The notes under the pieces: generated by a model
What the model saw: only the letters and a program-made list of their open reading frames with translations
What the model was told of the DNA's origin: nothing
The model's database searches: none
Shown here: one piece after another, positions 53,429-62,900 of the stretch
Numbering within the stretch: position 1 is the stretch's first letter
Layout of the letters: each line of letters starts with the position of its first letter
Made by a program: the position numbers and the translations under genes
Assembly (NCBI GenBank): GCA_000741495.1
Contig: JGZV01000001.1
Span: forward strand, 523,507-587,506
Reading direction: 5' to 3'
Length of the DNA stretch: 64,000 bases
Source: Bifidobacterium thermophilum
GTDB lineage: Bacteria > Actinomycetota > Actinomycetes > Actinomycetales > Bifidobacteriaceae

Positions 53429-53749
53429 GGGTTCCTCCTTTGTTTGTTTTTCTATCTACCTAAACCAATGCTGACCTGACGCAGGCCGTGCGTATCACGC
53501 GGCAAACCTGGCCGCGTTTCCCTCGTTTTCCTCGTGTCAGAACGTCAGTCCCATTATTCACTTATTCGTTGACTTTTCGTCCGCGGCTTCGCATCCCATG
53601 CGAGCCTTCCGCCACTTCCAGGCGCCCCTGCGCGCCTCAACCCGCGATGGCGGTGCAGCCGTGCCGCCGGCCACCGCGAGATTCAGCGCAAATCCCTTCG
53701 GGATCAAGATATACAAGCGCCCGCGCACGATGACGCGGGCGGAAGTCTT
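53429..53749. other. rpsO-pnp intergenic region / pnp leader
   Basis: Holds the rpsO terminator stem CGCCCGCG/CGCGGGCG (53718-53741) and, in the presumed pnp leader, two hairpins: GGCTTCGCAT...ATGCGAGCC (53585-53606) and AGGCGC-CCCTGC-GCGCCT (53620-53637). In E. coli, RNase III/PNPase control pnp mRNA through leader stems; similar autoregulation is possible. No gene. Confidence 0.5.
53718..53741 (-). terminator. Terminator after rpsO
   Basis: CGCCCGCG and CGCGGGCG with an 8-nt loop, 9 nt past the rpsO stop; no strong T tract. Confidence 0.55.
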
Positions 53750-54019
53750 CTATCGACGCAGGCCGAGACGTTCAATCAGGGAACGGTAACGGTTGATGTC
53801 TTCGCGCTTGAGGTAATCAAGCAGACGACGACGATCGCCGACCATGAGCAGCAGACCACGACGCGAATGGTGATCATGCTTGTGGGTCTTGAGGTGCTCG
53901 GTCAGATCTGCGATACGCTTGGTCAGCAGCGCAACCTGGACCTCCGGGGAACCGGTGTCGCCTTCGTGCGTCGCGTACTTGCTGATGATTTCCTGCTTGT
54001 CCTGAGCCGTAAGTGCCAC
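53750..54019 (-). CDS. rpsO: 30S ribosomal protein S15
   Basis: 89 residues, full family length: [80 protein letters not shown]. It binds 16S rRNA helices 20-22 early in assembly. The start is GTG 54019 with AAGGAGG upstream. Upstream of pnp, as in most bacteria. Confidence 0.98.
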   Translation of the reverse strand: MALTAQDKQEIISKYATHEGDTGSPEVQVALLTKRIADLTEHLKTHKHDHHSRRGLLLMVGDRRRLLDYLKREDINRYRSLIERLGLRR

Positions 54020-54172
54020 GGCTTCCTCCTTGGATCTCGTTGCGCGGTGCCGCCGGCCCAATGCCGGAGCGCTCTCTATCCGCGGGCGAAACACGCCAAA
54101 TCACGAGTATAACCCGAGACGTGGAAAAACAGGCAGGCGCCACGCCAAACACTGCCACAGCGCCATCAGCGC

Positions 54173-54898
54173 TCAAACCGCTTGAAGCAAGCCACCGAAC
54201 ATGACAACGCACAACGCCGCCACTTCAATGGCAAAAAACAGCATGAACGACGCCCAACTGCGGGTCAGCACATTGAGCGGCGAATCCTTACGCACCACAA
54301 TCAGCAGACCGACAAACACCACCGCATACACCGCCACCGCGGCGCCCGCCGCCATAATGCCCAAATTCGCCGCGTTCGCCAGCGGCGCCGCCGGACCGAA
54401 CACCACATACGTCGAATACCAGAAATTGAAGCGCAGCAAGCATAAGCCGGCCACAAGCTGCTCGGCGACGACACCAACGACGAACACCAGTCGCCACAAC
54501 CAGCGGCGGGTATCAACAATAAGCATGCCAAGACCAGTGAGCGCCAACACCGTCACCAGCCATGAGATGAACATGACGCCCTGCACGGACAATCTGCCGG
54601 TAACAGCGATCAGACGCTGGGTGTCACGAACCGCGATATCACGGCCGATACCGTACGGCACGATGATGGCAAGCAGCAGCAGGACGGCGAACACCACCCA
54701 CTGCACCGGATGCGAACGGCTGCGCTCGATATCAGCCAGCGACAGGTCGCTGTCGGGGATGGTGGGTTCGGGATGCTTGGAGACGTCCACGCGCTCGATT
54801 TTGCCCTGCACGATTTCAGTGGCGATGTTGGACTCGCCGGCGGTGTCGGCCGCCGTCCCGGTCGTATCGGTGTCGTGCCGTGTACCAGTCTGCGCCAT
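54173..54898 (-). CDS. Integral membrane protein, function unknown
   Basis: 241 residues from ATG 54898 (the 55039 start is less likely). An acidic N-terminal ~75 residues with no signal (DVSKHPEPTIPDSDLSLADI) is followed by five hydrophobic segments (from QWVVFAVLLLLAIIVPYGIG to FMLFFAIEVAALCVVMFGGL), a typical small actinobacterial membrane protein. No motif points to a function. It is 150 nt upstream of rpsO, transcribed alike. Confidence 0.75.
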   Translation of the reverse strand: MAQTGTRHDTDTTGTAADTAGESNIATEIVQGKIERVDVSKHPEPTIPDSDLSLADIERSRSHPVQWVVFAVLLLLAIIVPYGIGRDIAVRDTQRLIAVTGRLSVQGVMFISWLVTVLALTGLGMLIVDTRRWLWRLVFVVGVVAEQLVAGLCLLRFNFWYSTYVVFGPAAPLANAANLGIMAAGAAVAVYAVVFVGLLIVVRKDSPLNVLTRSWASFMLFFAIEVAALCVVMFGGLLQAV

Positions 54899-55086
54899 GC
54901 ATCGCCTCGCTTGTCCGGGCATGCGGCGCGATGGCCACACGCGTTGTTTCGCTACCCACTCTAGTATGCCGCATGCCGGATCGATGCGCACGAATCCGGG
55001 CCGGGCATCGATCCGTGCGTCCCGTCCACCGTCGGTCAATCAGAACAGTCCGAATTCAACATCTGCGCGAATCGGCGTGCATGGAC

Positions 55087-55116
55087 GAGATATTGAGAAA
55101 AAAGTCCCAACATCTC
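55087..55116. repeat. Dispersed hairpin element, copy 3
   Basis: GAGATaTTGAG-AAAAAAGTC-cCAAcATCTC, with outer CG/CG pairs (55086, 55119). Closest to the copy at 28281-28312. Confidence 0.7.
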
Positions 55117-55273
55117 TCGTCAGCCGTGCTTCTTCCCGATTTTTTCAGATTTCACACGTGACGCACGAGACTGCCGTCACCTCAAACCGTTGATATTGCT
55201 AAATTTTCAAGATGGGCCATCGCTTCGACCACCTTGCGGGATCTCAATTTCTCACGAAATCAGGTGTCAGGCG

Positions 55274-55307
55274 CGAGTTTTTTTCGACTTTTTTTCTGGG
55301 TAACTCG
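55274..55307. repeat. Dispersed hairpin element, copy 4 (reverse orientation, divergent)
   Basis: CGAGTT...AACTCG stem with a loop containing GACTTTTTTTCT, the complement of the AGAAAAAAGTC loop in the other copies. Confidence 0.5.
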
Positions 55308-55463
55308 TCGAATCGGCATCCGAACGCGAGATATTGAGACTCGCCTTTCCCGACTGCGCCGAGGCAGGTGCCGGAATGCCGGACCGGGAAGTCACACAAA
55401 CCGGCGCCGCCCTCAGCCTGCTTAGCGTCAGCAGGTTGAGGGCGGCGGCGCAGGGAACGAAAA

Positions 55464-55483
55464 AGCCCCGGGAACCCGGGGCT
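55464..55483 (-). terminator. Terminator of tRNA-Gly
   Basis: AGCCCCGGG-TT-CCCGGGGCT followed on the minus strand by TTTT; right after the tRNA. Confidence 0.85.
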
Positions 55484-55485
55484 CA

Positions 55486-55559
55486 TGGAGCGGATGACGG
55501 GAATCGAACCCGCGTAATCAGTTTGGAAGACTGAGGCTCTACCATTGAGCTACATCCGC
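55486..55559 (-). tRNA. tRNA-Gly (anticodon UCC)
   Basis: Cloverleaf on the minus strand: acceptor GCGGATG / CATCCGC, D arm TAGCTCAATGGTAGAGC, anticodon arm TCAGT-CTTCCAA-ACTGA (anticodon TCC), T arm GCGGGTTCGATTCCCGT, discriminator T and encoded CCA (55488-55486). Reads GGA/GGG glycine codons. Confidence 0.97.
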
Positions 55560-55735
55560 GCATCGCAGTATCTGCAAGCCCTCGGCAAGCAGACAACGCA
55601 ACTTGAGCTAGTATACACGACACCGTGACGATGCCGCAACCGTGTCAGCGCCCATGGGGACACCAAGGGCGGGCGTGCCGTCGCGCAGCGCATTCGCCCG
55701 CGCGCGACGGCACGCCGAAGCCGACACCATACGCG

Positions 55736-57547
55736 TCAGCAGGCCTCGATCTTCCACTCGTATGGCTTGAGCGCCACCGTACGCGGCAGGCTCACGCCCT
55801 CGATGCTGTCAAGCGTCGCCGTGGCGTCACGGTTCGCGAAATTGAACACGCCGAGCAGTGTGCGCCCACCTGACTGCCGGACCATCGCGAGAATACCGTC
55901 ATCATGCGCGTCCCACGTCGTCACCCAAGCGTCAGGGGCGAAGCATGGGTCCGAGCGCATCTGCCGCACATCCGCCATGCCTTCCCACAGCCGGTTTGGC
56001 AAGGTTCCGGGGACATCGCGCTTCGCGGCGTTCTTCCAGTTGAACTTGCTGCGGTGCAGATTGCGGCTGTCAGCGACACGGTCCGGGTCTTCCTTATAAT
56101 CCCAGCCGTTGAGCTGGCCGATCTCGTCGCCGCAGTTGAGCATCGGGAACCCACGCAGGAAGCCCATAGCGTGGTGCATGAGCAGATCACGCTGGATGGA
56201 ACGCTCATACAGCGGCCGGTCATGCGTGATCAGCGCACGCTCAATACCGCACAAGCTCGCCGTGGTGCCGCAGCTGCGCGCGTCACCGGACGCCGGATCA
56301 TAGTTGTACAGCTCGCCCATCGCCCAGCTGCCGGGCACCATGCCCTCGTAGAAGTGGTAGAGGAATTCCTTGTGCTTGAGCGGGTCGATGCCCAACTGGC
56401 GTTCGACATCCTCGTCCAGACCCCAGCCGATATCGTCATGGCAGCGCAGATAGTTGACGAACCAGCAGTTGTCGGGCAGGGCGTCGAGCTTGTCGATCTG
56501 GGTTTTAAGCAGGCGGGTGTCGCCGTTGGCGAGCGCGCTCCACAAGTTGACCATGACGGACACGTTGTACAGCATGTGGCATTCGGGCTTCTCGGGGGTG
56601 CCGAAGTAGGCGGCGAGCTCCTTGGGAGCCATGACGACTTCACCTTTGAACACGACGGCCGGGCAGACGATTTCGGACATGATGCGCATCATGCGCACGA
56701 TGGTGTGGACTTGCGGCAGGTTGCGGCAGTTGGTGCCGAGTTGCTTCCAGATGTACGGCACCGCGTCGATGCGGAAGACTTCGACGCCGAGGTTGGCCAG
56801 GTGCAGCAGGCTGGACATCATGACGACGAAGACCTTGGGATTGCGGTAGTTGAGGTCCCATTGGAACGGGTAGAACTGGGTCATGACCCATTTGCCCATC
56901 TGCTCATTCCATGTGAAGTTGCCGGGGGCGGCGGTCGGGAAGACTTGCGGGACGACGGCGTCATATTGGTCGGGGATGGTGCGGTCGTCATAGCAGAAGT
57001 AGTAGTCCTGGTATTCGGGGTCGCCGGCTTGTGCGGCTTTCGCCCACCGGTGGGTGGATGCGGTGTGGTTCATGACGAAATCAAGGCACAGGCTGATGCC
57101 GGCTTCGCGCAGTTTCGCGGTGAGGTCGGCGAGGTCCTCATTGGTGCCGATAGTCGGGTCGACGGTGTCGAAATCCTCGATGGCGTAGCCGCCGTCGTTG
57201 TCGGGGTGGGGCATGGTCAGCAGCGGCATGAGGTGCAGGTAGGTCAGATGCTGCTCTTTGAGATAGTCGATATGCTTGGCGAGATCGGTGAGTTTGCCGG
57301 CGAACAGGTCGGTGTACATGGTCATGCCGAACATGTCGCCGCGACGGTACCATTGCGGATCGTGTTCACGGGCGGCGTCGAGGCGTTTGAGGTCGGCTGG
57401 CCGGTCGGCGTGGGCCTTGGCCATGACCTGTTCGAAGTGGTCGAATTCAGGGGAATCCCCGTACAACGAGCGGAAAAGTTGTTCAAGTTCTGCGCAGCGC
57501 GGGGCGAGCCGTTCGGCGAATACGGAATCGCGATATGTGGCTTCCAT
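55736..57547 (-). CDS. GH13 amylosucrase-like enzyme
   Basis: 603 residues. N-terminal helical part then a (beta/alpha)8 barrel with amylosucrase-type front QWYRRGDMFGMTMYTDLFAG, nucleophile Asp in GVEVFRIDAVPYIWKQ (about 270), acid/base Glu in AVVFKGEVVMAP, stabilising Asp in LRCHDDIGWG, and His in VMNHTASTHRWAK. The length is slightly shorter than Neisseria amylosucrase (636). It should act on sucrose, either transglucosylating to alpha-glucan or hydrolysing it; sequence does not separate these. ATG 57547 has AGGAG 7 nt upstream. It stands alone. Confidence 0.88.
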   Translation of the reverse strand: MEATYRDSVFAERLAPRCAELEQLFRSLYGDSPEFDHFEQVMAKAHADRPADLKRLDAAREHDPQWYRRGDMFGMTMYTDLFAGKLTDLAKHIDYLKEQHLTYLHLMPLLTMPHPDNDGGYAIEDFDTVDPTIGTNEDLADLTAKLREAGISLCLDFVMNHTASTHRWAKAAQAGDPEYQDYYFCYDDRTIPDQYDAVVPQVFPTAAPGNFTWNEQMGKWVMTQFYPFQWDLNYRNPKVFVVMMSSLLHLANLGVEVFRIDAVPYIWKQLGTNCRNLPQVHTIVRMMRIMSEIVCPAVVFKGEVVMAPKELAAYFGTPEKPECHMLYNVSVMVNLWSALANGDTRLLKTQIDKLDALPDNCWFVNYLRCHDDIGWGLDEDVERQLGIDPLKHKEFLYHFYEGMVPGSWAMGELYNYDPASGDARSCGTTASLCGIERALITHDRPLYERSIQRDLLMHHAMGFLRGFPMLNCGDEIGQLNGWDYKEDPDRVADSRNLHRSKFNWKNAAKRDVPGTLPNRLWEGMADVRQMRSDPCFAPDAWVTTWDAHDDGILAMVRQSGGRTLLGVFNFANRDATATLDSIEGVSLPRTVALKPYEWKIEAC

Positions 57548-57724
57548 GTGAAACTCCTATGTCTCATCCGGCAGGCCTGCACGTTCAGGCCTGAAGTGGC
57601 TCCAGTATATCAAACCGGTTCGATTCCGACAATGCGACGCTCCGGACTGCCCGCGATCACCTCGAATCCACGCATCGAGTGCGCCGGCATCGGCGCCGCC
57701 CCACGCCGGATACAGCTGAATGTC

Positions 57725-58219
57725 TTATGCCCGGTCAGTGATCAATACGGCAACCGCTGAAGCGACCGGCCCATCATGGCTCAACGAAATATGCCAACGA
57801 TACCGTGCGCTCCCCCGCCCGGCAGCACTCCCCCGCCCGGCAGACCCATCAGTGGCTTGATCCAAGGAATCTTCCAACGCCCGGGCGACCGCATCCGCAA
57901 GAACGACATGCGGCACGCCACGCGCATCATCAAGAATCTCGATACCCGACCACGGAATGGTGTCCACGGTGTACGGAAGCGGGGCGCACTCCCCCAGCGC
58001 CTCGCACCACGCTTTGACCGCCGCCTCTTTACCCGCCCACCGTGCGGCAAGATGCACAGCCTCACCATCGGCTTTCAGCCGGCCACGCAGCGCGCTTTGC
58101 CGCAACTCACGCGGCGAGAACAGGCGGCGCATGCCCCCCGCCGGGCTCCTCAAGCTGCCCGGCGAAAGCATCCAATGCCACGACATCATGGCCGAGCCCC
58201 ACGATACCGTCCAAATCAC
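57725..58219 (-). CDS. acpS: Holo-[acyl-carrier-protein] synthase (frameshifted at 5' end)
   Basis: 164 residues as read. Only from GMRRLFSPRELRQSALRGRL onward does it match AcpS: AARWAGKEAAVKAW (Glu/Lys of the active site), IEILDDARGVPHVVLA, HISLSHDGPVASAVAV (Ser-His-Asp). The N-terminal catalytic Asp region, GIVGLGHDVVALDAFAGQ, lies in another frame starting at ATG 58238 and joins if one base is removed from the six-C run 58134-58139 (GGC GGG GGC...). The gene transfers phosphopantetheine to ACP, here the fas ACP domain. Two genes from fas. See the finding on frameshifts. Confidence 0.85.
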   Translation of the reverse strand: MIWTVSWGSAMMSWHWMLSPGSLRSPAGGMRRLFSPRELRQSALRGRLKADGEAVHLAARWAGKEAAVKAWCEALGECAPLPYTVDTIPWSGIEILDDARGVPHVVLADAVARALEDSLDQATDGSAGRGSAAGRGSARYRWHISLSHDGPVASAVAVLITDRA

Positions 58220-58238
58220 CCGATTCCGCCTCTGTCAT
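58134..58238 (-). other. Displaced 5' end of acpS
   Basis: From ATG 58238 (in frame open to 58340) the product begins TEAESGDLDGIVGLGHDVVA and continues into LDAFAGQLEEPGG, then meets the C/G6 run. It carries the conserved D-V-V Asp of AcpS; it must be joined to the main frame for a functional enzyme. Confidence 0.75.
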
Positions 58239-58258
58239 TGTGCCGCCCCGAGCCTGCA

Positions 58259-59818
58259 TCATGCCGTCGTAAACCCGTTGACGCATGCGAACACGAGCGA
58301 CAATCCCAGAAACGCGAGAAACCACGGTGAGCTCCAGCATGCGGCGAGCGTGCCCTTGAGGCTGCGGTTGGTCTGCATGTATTCGCGGATCTTGCCACGC
58401 CGCAGGATGAGATACAGCAGGGAGCCGATTCCGACAAGGATATACAGCCCGAAGCCGACAACATTCTGCGCGGTTTGCGGCATCACCGCCAAGAGGCGGG
58501 ACAACAGGTCGGAAAACACGAAATTATTGGTGATATGCAGCGCAATCGACCACACCAGCCCATATTCGGTAGCGATATAGCCCAACACCAGACCGACAAG
58601 AATCGCGTATGCGCCTTGCAGCAAATCCGTGTGGAAAAAGCCGAACAGCACTGCGCTGGTGACTATCGAAAACACTTTGCCGTAGCGGGCGAGCGCAGGC
58701 ATCACCAAGCCGCGGAACAGCAGCTCCTCCATAATCGGGCCGAAGAATCCGGCATACAGGACCATAGCGAGCGTGCCCATCGACGCGTCGATGCTGTCCA
58801 TCGCCGTGTCGGGTTTCGCCCCGAACACTCCGGACAGCCAGTCAAGCGCCGGCTCAAGAACAAACGAGTAGACGTCGGAGGCCCCCAAAATCAGCATGAT
58901 GGAAACAAGGAAGACAACAGGGGTCATCGTGCGATGCGCGCGCTGCCCACGGCCGGCGAGCTCCAGCCACAGTTCGCGCGGCAACCCATGCCATAACGGA
59001 TCGCGAGCACGCATGAGGGCCAAGTAAATCGCGCATCCGACCAGGGCGATCAGGCTGACGGCACCGGATATCCGATTGATGAAGGTATCACCGTCAATCG
59101 CCGATTCCGGAGTACCCTGAAGAATCATTACCGTGGCGATGGTCATCTGGGCGACCAGCGCGACCGCCGTCATCACGACGCAATAGAACAGCACAAGCCG
59201 CGCCTCGCGGCCGACCGCACGACGCACCTGCTGGGCGTAGGTGAGTACGCGCTGGGGCTTCCATGCGCGCTGCCGGGATTGCGGCATAGCTTGCGGCCAG
59301 TACGCTCCGGTTTGGTATGGCGCCGACGGATACACCGGGACCTGCGGTATCGGCGGAACCGGAGGATACGGATAGGGCACACCTCGCATCGGAATGTTTG
59401 CGTTGCCGTTTGGGGCCTGCCGCGGTGGGAGCACAGGCTGCGGATAGGTGTGATACGGACGGTACGGCGGAATCTGCTGATACGGCTGGGCGGGCAGAAC
59501 CGGGTATCCTTGCGGGGAAATCTGCCGGTAAGCCTGATACTGTTGGGACTGTGGTTGGGACTGTGGCTGGGACGGAACATACCCCTGCTGCGGAGTCTGC
59601 CAATACGACGGGGCTTGGGCCGTCTGCCCAACATACGGGTTGACTGACCGGTATTGCGGCGGATACGTCGGATTGCTTGGCCGGCATGGTGCGGATGGCA
59701 TCGGCGGTGCTGCTTGGGCTGGCGTGGGTTGCGGCATCGAGGCCGGCTGGCCGGACTGTTCGGTGTGTTCCGGCTGGTCGCCGGATGTCATGCCTGAATC
59801 ATCAATCTGGTCGCTCAA
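58259..59818 (-). CDS. CPBP-family intramembrane metalloprotease with long Pro/Gln-rich N-terminus
   Basis: 519 residues. The first ~185 are disordered, rich in Pro, Gln, Tyr (for example QAPSYWQTPQQGYVPSQPQ). Then about eight membrane helices with Abi/CPBP motifs: EELLFRG (motif 1), FGFFHTDLLQG (motif 2, His) and LHITNNFVFSDLL (motif 3). These prenyl-endopeptidase-like proteins are linked to bacteriocin immunity or envelope roles; the substrate is unknown. The start is TTG 59818 with AAAGGAAACG upstream. Between fas and acpS, all on one strand. Confidence 0.9.
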   Translation of the reverse strand: MSDQIDDSGMTSGDQPEHTEQSGQPASMPQPTPAQAAPPMPSAPCRPSNPTYPPQYRSVNPYVGQTAQAPSYWQTPQQGYVPSQPQSQPQSQQYQAYRQISPQGYPVLPAQPYQQIPPYRPYHTYPQPVLPPRQAPNGNANIPMRGVPYPYPPVPPIPQVPVYPSAPYQTGAYWPQAMPQSRQRAWKPQRVLTYAQQVRRAVGREARLVLFYCVVMTAVALVAQMTIATVMILQGTPESAIDGDTFINRISGAVSLIALVGCAIYLALMRARDPLWHGLPRELWLELAGRGQRAHRTMTPVVFLVSIMLILGASDVYSFVLEPALDWLSGVFGAKPDTAMDSIDASMGTLAMVLYAGFFGPIMEELLFRGLVMPALARYGKVFSIVTSAVLFGFFHTDLLQGAYAILVGLVLGYIATEYGLVWSIALHITNNFVFSDLLSRLLAVMPQTAQNVVGFGLYILVGIGSLLYLILRRGKIREYMQTNRSLKGTLAACWSSPWFLAFLGLSLVFACVNGFTTA

Positions 59819-59884
59819 CGCGTTTCCTTTCCCGTCGCTGTCTTGCCATCATCTCAGTCGCGACTGACTATTCCATGAACGCAA

Positions 59885-59932
59885 GCTGCGTCTGCCGACG
59901 CTGAGACGCTTCTCAGCGTCGGCAGACGCAGC
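59885..59932 (-). terminator. Terminator after fas
   Basis: GCTGCGTCTGCCGACGCTGAG and its exact complement in 21-bp arms, 6-nt loop, about 42 nt past the fas stop. Confidence 0.8.
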
Positions 59933-59973
59933 ATCATGTGCCGGAATTCCTGCCGGCTCAGCACCCTGGACGA

Positions 59974-62900
59974 TCAGGCTGCATAGTAGCCGTCAGCGCC
60001 AAGGCGGGCATTCGGATCGAGCAGCATCGCCTTCTCGACCTCATGCGCGTCGTAGCCGTGGCCGTCCTTGTGGAAGTGGCGCTCGTCGATTGGCTCGAAG
60101 AGCGCGGCATGACCCATCATGCCTTCTTCCAGACGACGATGGCCTGCAGCCAGACGGCTGTTCGCGCGCTTGCGCCACGCTTGGAGCGCTTCATCGCCTG
60201 CGGTGTGCGCGACCGCGGCCTCGAAGGCGCCGGGGCTGACAATCGCCACGAAACCGCCGACATGGCCGAAGCCGAGGGATGTCGCCAATCCCGCCTTGAC
60301 CGGGCCGACCTTGATCGGGCTGGTCGGCCAGACCATGAAATCGTCACGCTTGAGCTTCGGATCGACGCAGTCGAGCGCAGCGTTCGCCGGGACGATGCCC
60401 GTGCGGAACAACTGGGTCAGGCCGTTGATCTGGAACACGCAGGCGCCGCCCTTCGCGTGACCCGTCAGGCTCTTCTGGGAGATGACGAGCAGCGGGTTGC
60501 CTTCGGTGCGACCGATGGCGTGCGCAAGCGTGTTATGCAGCTCGGACTCGTTCGGGTCGTTCGCGTTCGTGGACGTGTCGTGCTTGGAGACCACGGCGAT
60601 GTCGTCCGGAGTGACACCGAGCCGCGCCAAATCATGCACGAGCTTGGAATCGCGGCCACCCATGCCGGCGGCAAGCGCGCCAAGACCCGGAGCCGGGATT
60701 GAGGTGTGCGCACCATCCGCATAGGAGTGGATGAATCCGACGACGCCCGCGACCGGCAGGCCGAGCTTCAACGCGATATCGCCGCGCGTCAGCAGAATCG
60801 TGCCACCGCCCTGCGATTCGACGAAACCGCCACGACGACGGTCATTCGCGCGGGAGAAGAAGCGCGCGTCGATGCCTTTGGCGTACATTTCCTGGGCGTT
60901 GGCGGTGGCGTTCATGTTGCCGAAACCGATGACGGACTCGACGCCGATGTCGTCGATGGCGCCGGCGACCACGAAATCGGCCTTGCCGAGGGCAATCTTG
61001 TCAGCGCCCTCTTCGACGGAGACCGCAGCGGTCGCGCAGGCGGAGACCGGCTGGATGATATTGCCGTATCCGCCGATGTACGACTGCATCACATGGGCGG
61101 CGACCACGTTGGGCAGCGCCTCCTGGAGGATGTCGGTCGGGATCTCATGGTTGAGGAAGCGGTCAAGGTACAGCTTGCGCATCGAATGCATGCCGCCGAA
61201 GCCGGTACCTTGTGTGTCCGCGACCATGGAGGGGTGCACGGCCTGCAAGATCTCCGTCGGCGTGAAGCCAGCCGACAGGTAGGCGTCCACCGTGGTGACG
61301 ATGTTCCACAGGGCGATCGGGTCGACCGCGCCGACCATCGAAGCGGGGATGCCCCACTTGAGCGGGTCGAAGCCCTTCGGGAACTGGCCGCCGACCGTGC
61401 GGGTCATGGTCGCGCGGCGAGGCACGCGAATCATCGAGCCGGCATGGCGGGTGACCACCCATTCGCCGGCTTCGGTATCCTCACGGATGCTGGTGTGCGC
61501 TTCATCAAGCTTGACGTATTCGCGGGCCATGTCTTCGGTGGGTACGGAGAATTCGACGTCGTGGTCGAGGAAGATTTCCGCCTCCTCCTCGTCGTTGCCG
61601 CCGGTTTCGCCGTCACGACGATAGTCGGAACCCATACCGTCCTCGAAGGGCCTGACGCCGCTGCGTGCCACAACCTCGTCATGGTAGCGCTCAGCGATAT
61701 CTTCCTCGGGGACCAAGTTGCCGTCAGTGTCATACCAGCCGGCTTTCGGGCTGTCCTGCCAGGTGAGCAGGCCCATATTCCACGCGAGTTCGAGCACGGC
61801 GCCTGCGGACAGGTCGACGCTGCCGTCGGGGCGGATGCCGAGCTCCGCCTGGGCGCGGGTGCGTCCGGAACCCCACGGGCCGAGTTCACCGACCGAGACG
61901 ATGACGATCTCATCTTCAGGGCGCGCGGTGACGTTGGTCCAATCCTTCAAGTCAATGTCGGGCTGGCGGGGCACGCGCGGCGTCGGCAGGGCCTTGATGG
62001 TGGCCGCAGGGGCGGCTGCCGTGTCCTTGGAGGCGTCGGCGGCCTGCGATTCGGCGCGTTTCGCGTCTTCCATGGCCTCGCGGCGCAGGGCGCTGATATC
62101 GATGGGCTCACTGCCCAGGCCACCGGTCAGATCCACGTCGAGCGGCGCCTTCTTGGCTTGTTCGCGGGCTTCCTTCGTGGACAGGTCGAGCAGTTTGACG
62201 GCGATCTGCGCGGTCGAGTAGGTCTTCAGCCCATGGCGTTCGACCACCTCGACGAGCGGGTCGTTGCCGCCCATCAGGCCGGTTCCCCGCACCCAGCCAA
62301 TCTTCGGATGGGCGAAGGTGACACGGCCGGACCATACGCGTTCGGCATGCGCACGGTTGACGATCGCATCGAAGGCACTCTTGACTTCACCGTAAGCGCC
62401 GTCACCGCCGAAAATACCGCGGTTCGGGGAGCCGGGCAGAATCACGTGGAGCCGGTGCTGCACGTCGGTGTCCGAGCCGATGGCCGCGAAGCCGGTGATT
62501 GCGCGTTCCACGCCCCACAGCATGAGGCGCGCCTGCGATTCGAACAGTTCACCGGAGTCTGCCATGGTGCCGTGAACCGGCGGAGCGGCGAACGGGAAGA
62601 ACAGCGTGGGCTCGTACGCGGGCTTGATCACCGTGGTCGTGGCTCCAGAGGTCTTCTTCTGCTCGTGGCCGACCCAGTCGACCAGCGCGTCGACGTCACG
62701 GTAGCTGGACAGGTTCGCGGGGACAAGCCACAGGCGTGCTCCTGCGGCGGCATGCGTACGGTACGCCTGCTTCGCCCACTGCTTGACGGACGGCTTGAAG
62801 CTGTGCGAGGTGGCGATGACGGTCGCGCCTCCGGCCAGCAGGCCACACACGACCTGGGCCGCGATGGAGCGCGGGGCGACACCCGTGACGACGGCGATAT

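Larger units (their letters stand above)
55040..55485. other. Intergenic region with hairpin elements and tRNA terminator
   Basis: Contains hairpin elements at 55087-55116 and 55274-55307 and the tRNA-Gly terminator (55464-55483). The minus-strand ORFs here look like chance frames. Confidence 0.6.

Noticed and set aside
55904..57760. 618-residue plus-strand ORF opposite the amylosucrase-like gene
   Set aside because: Antisense shadow of a full GH13 enzyme with all catalytic residues.
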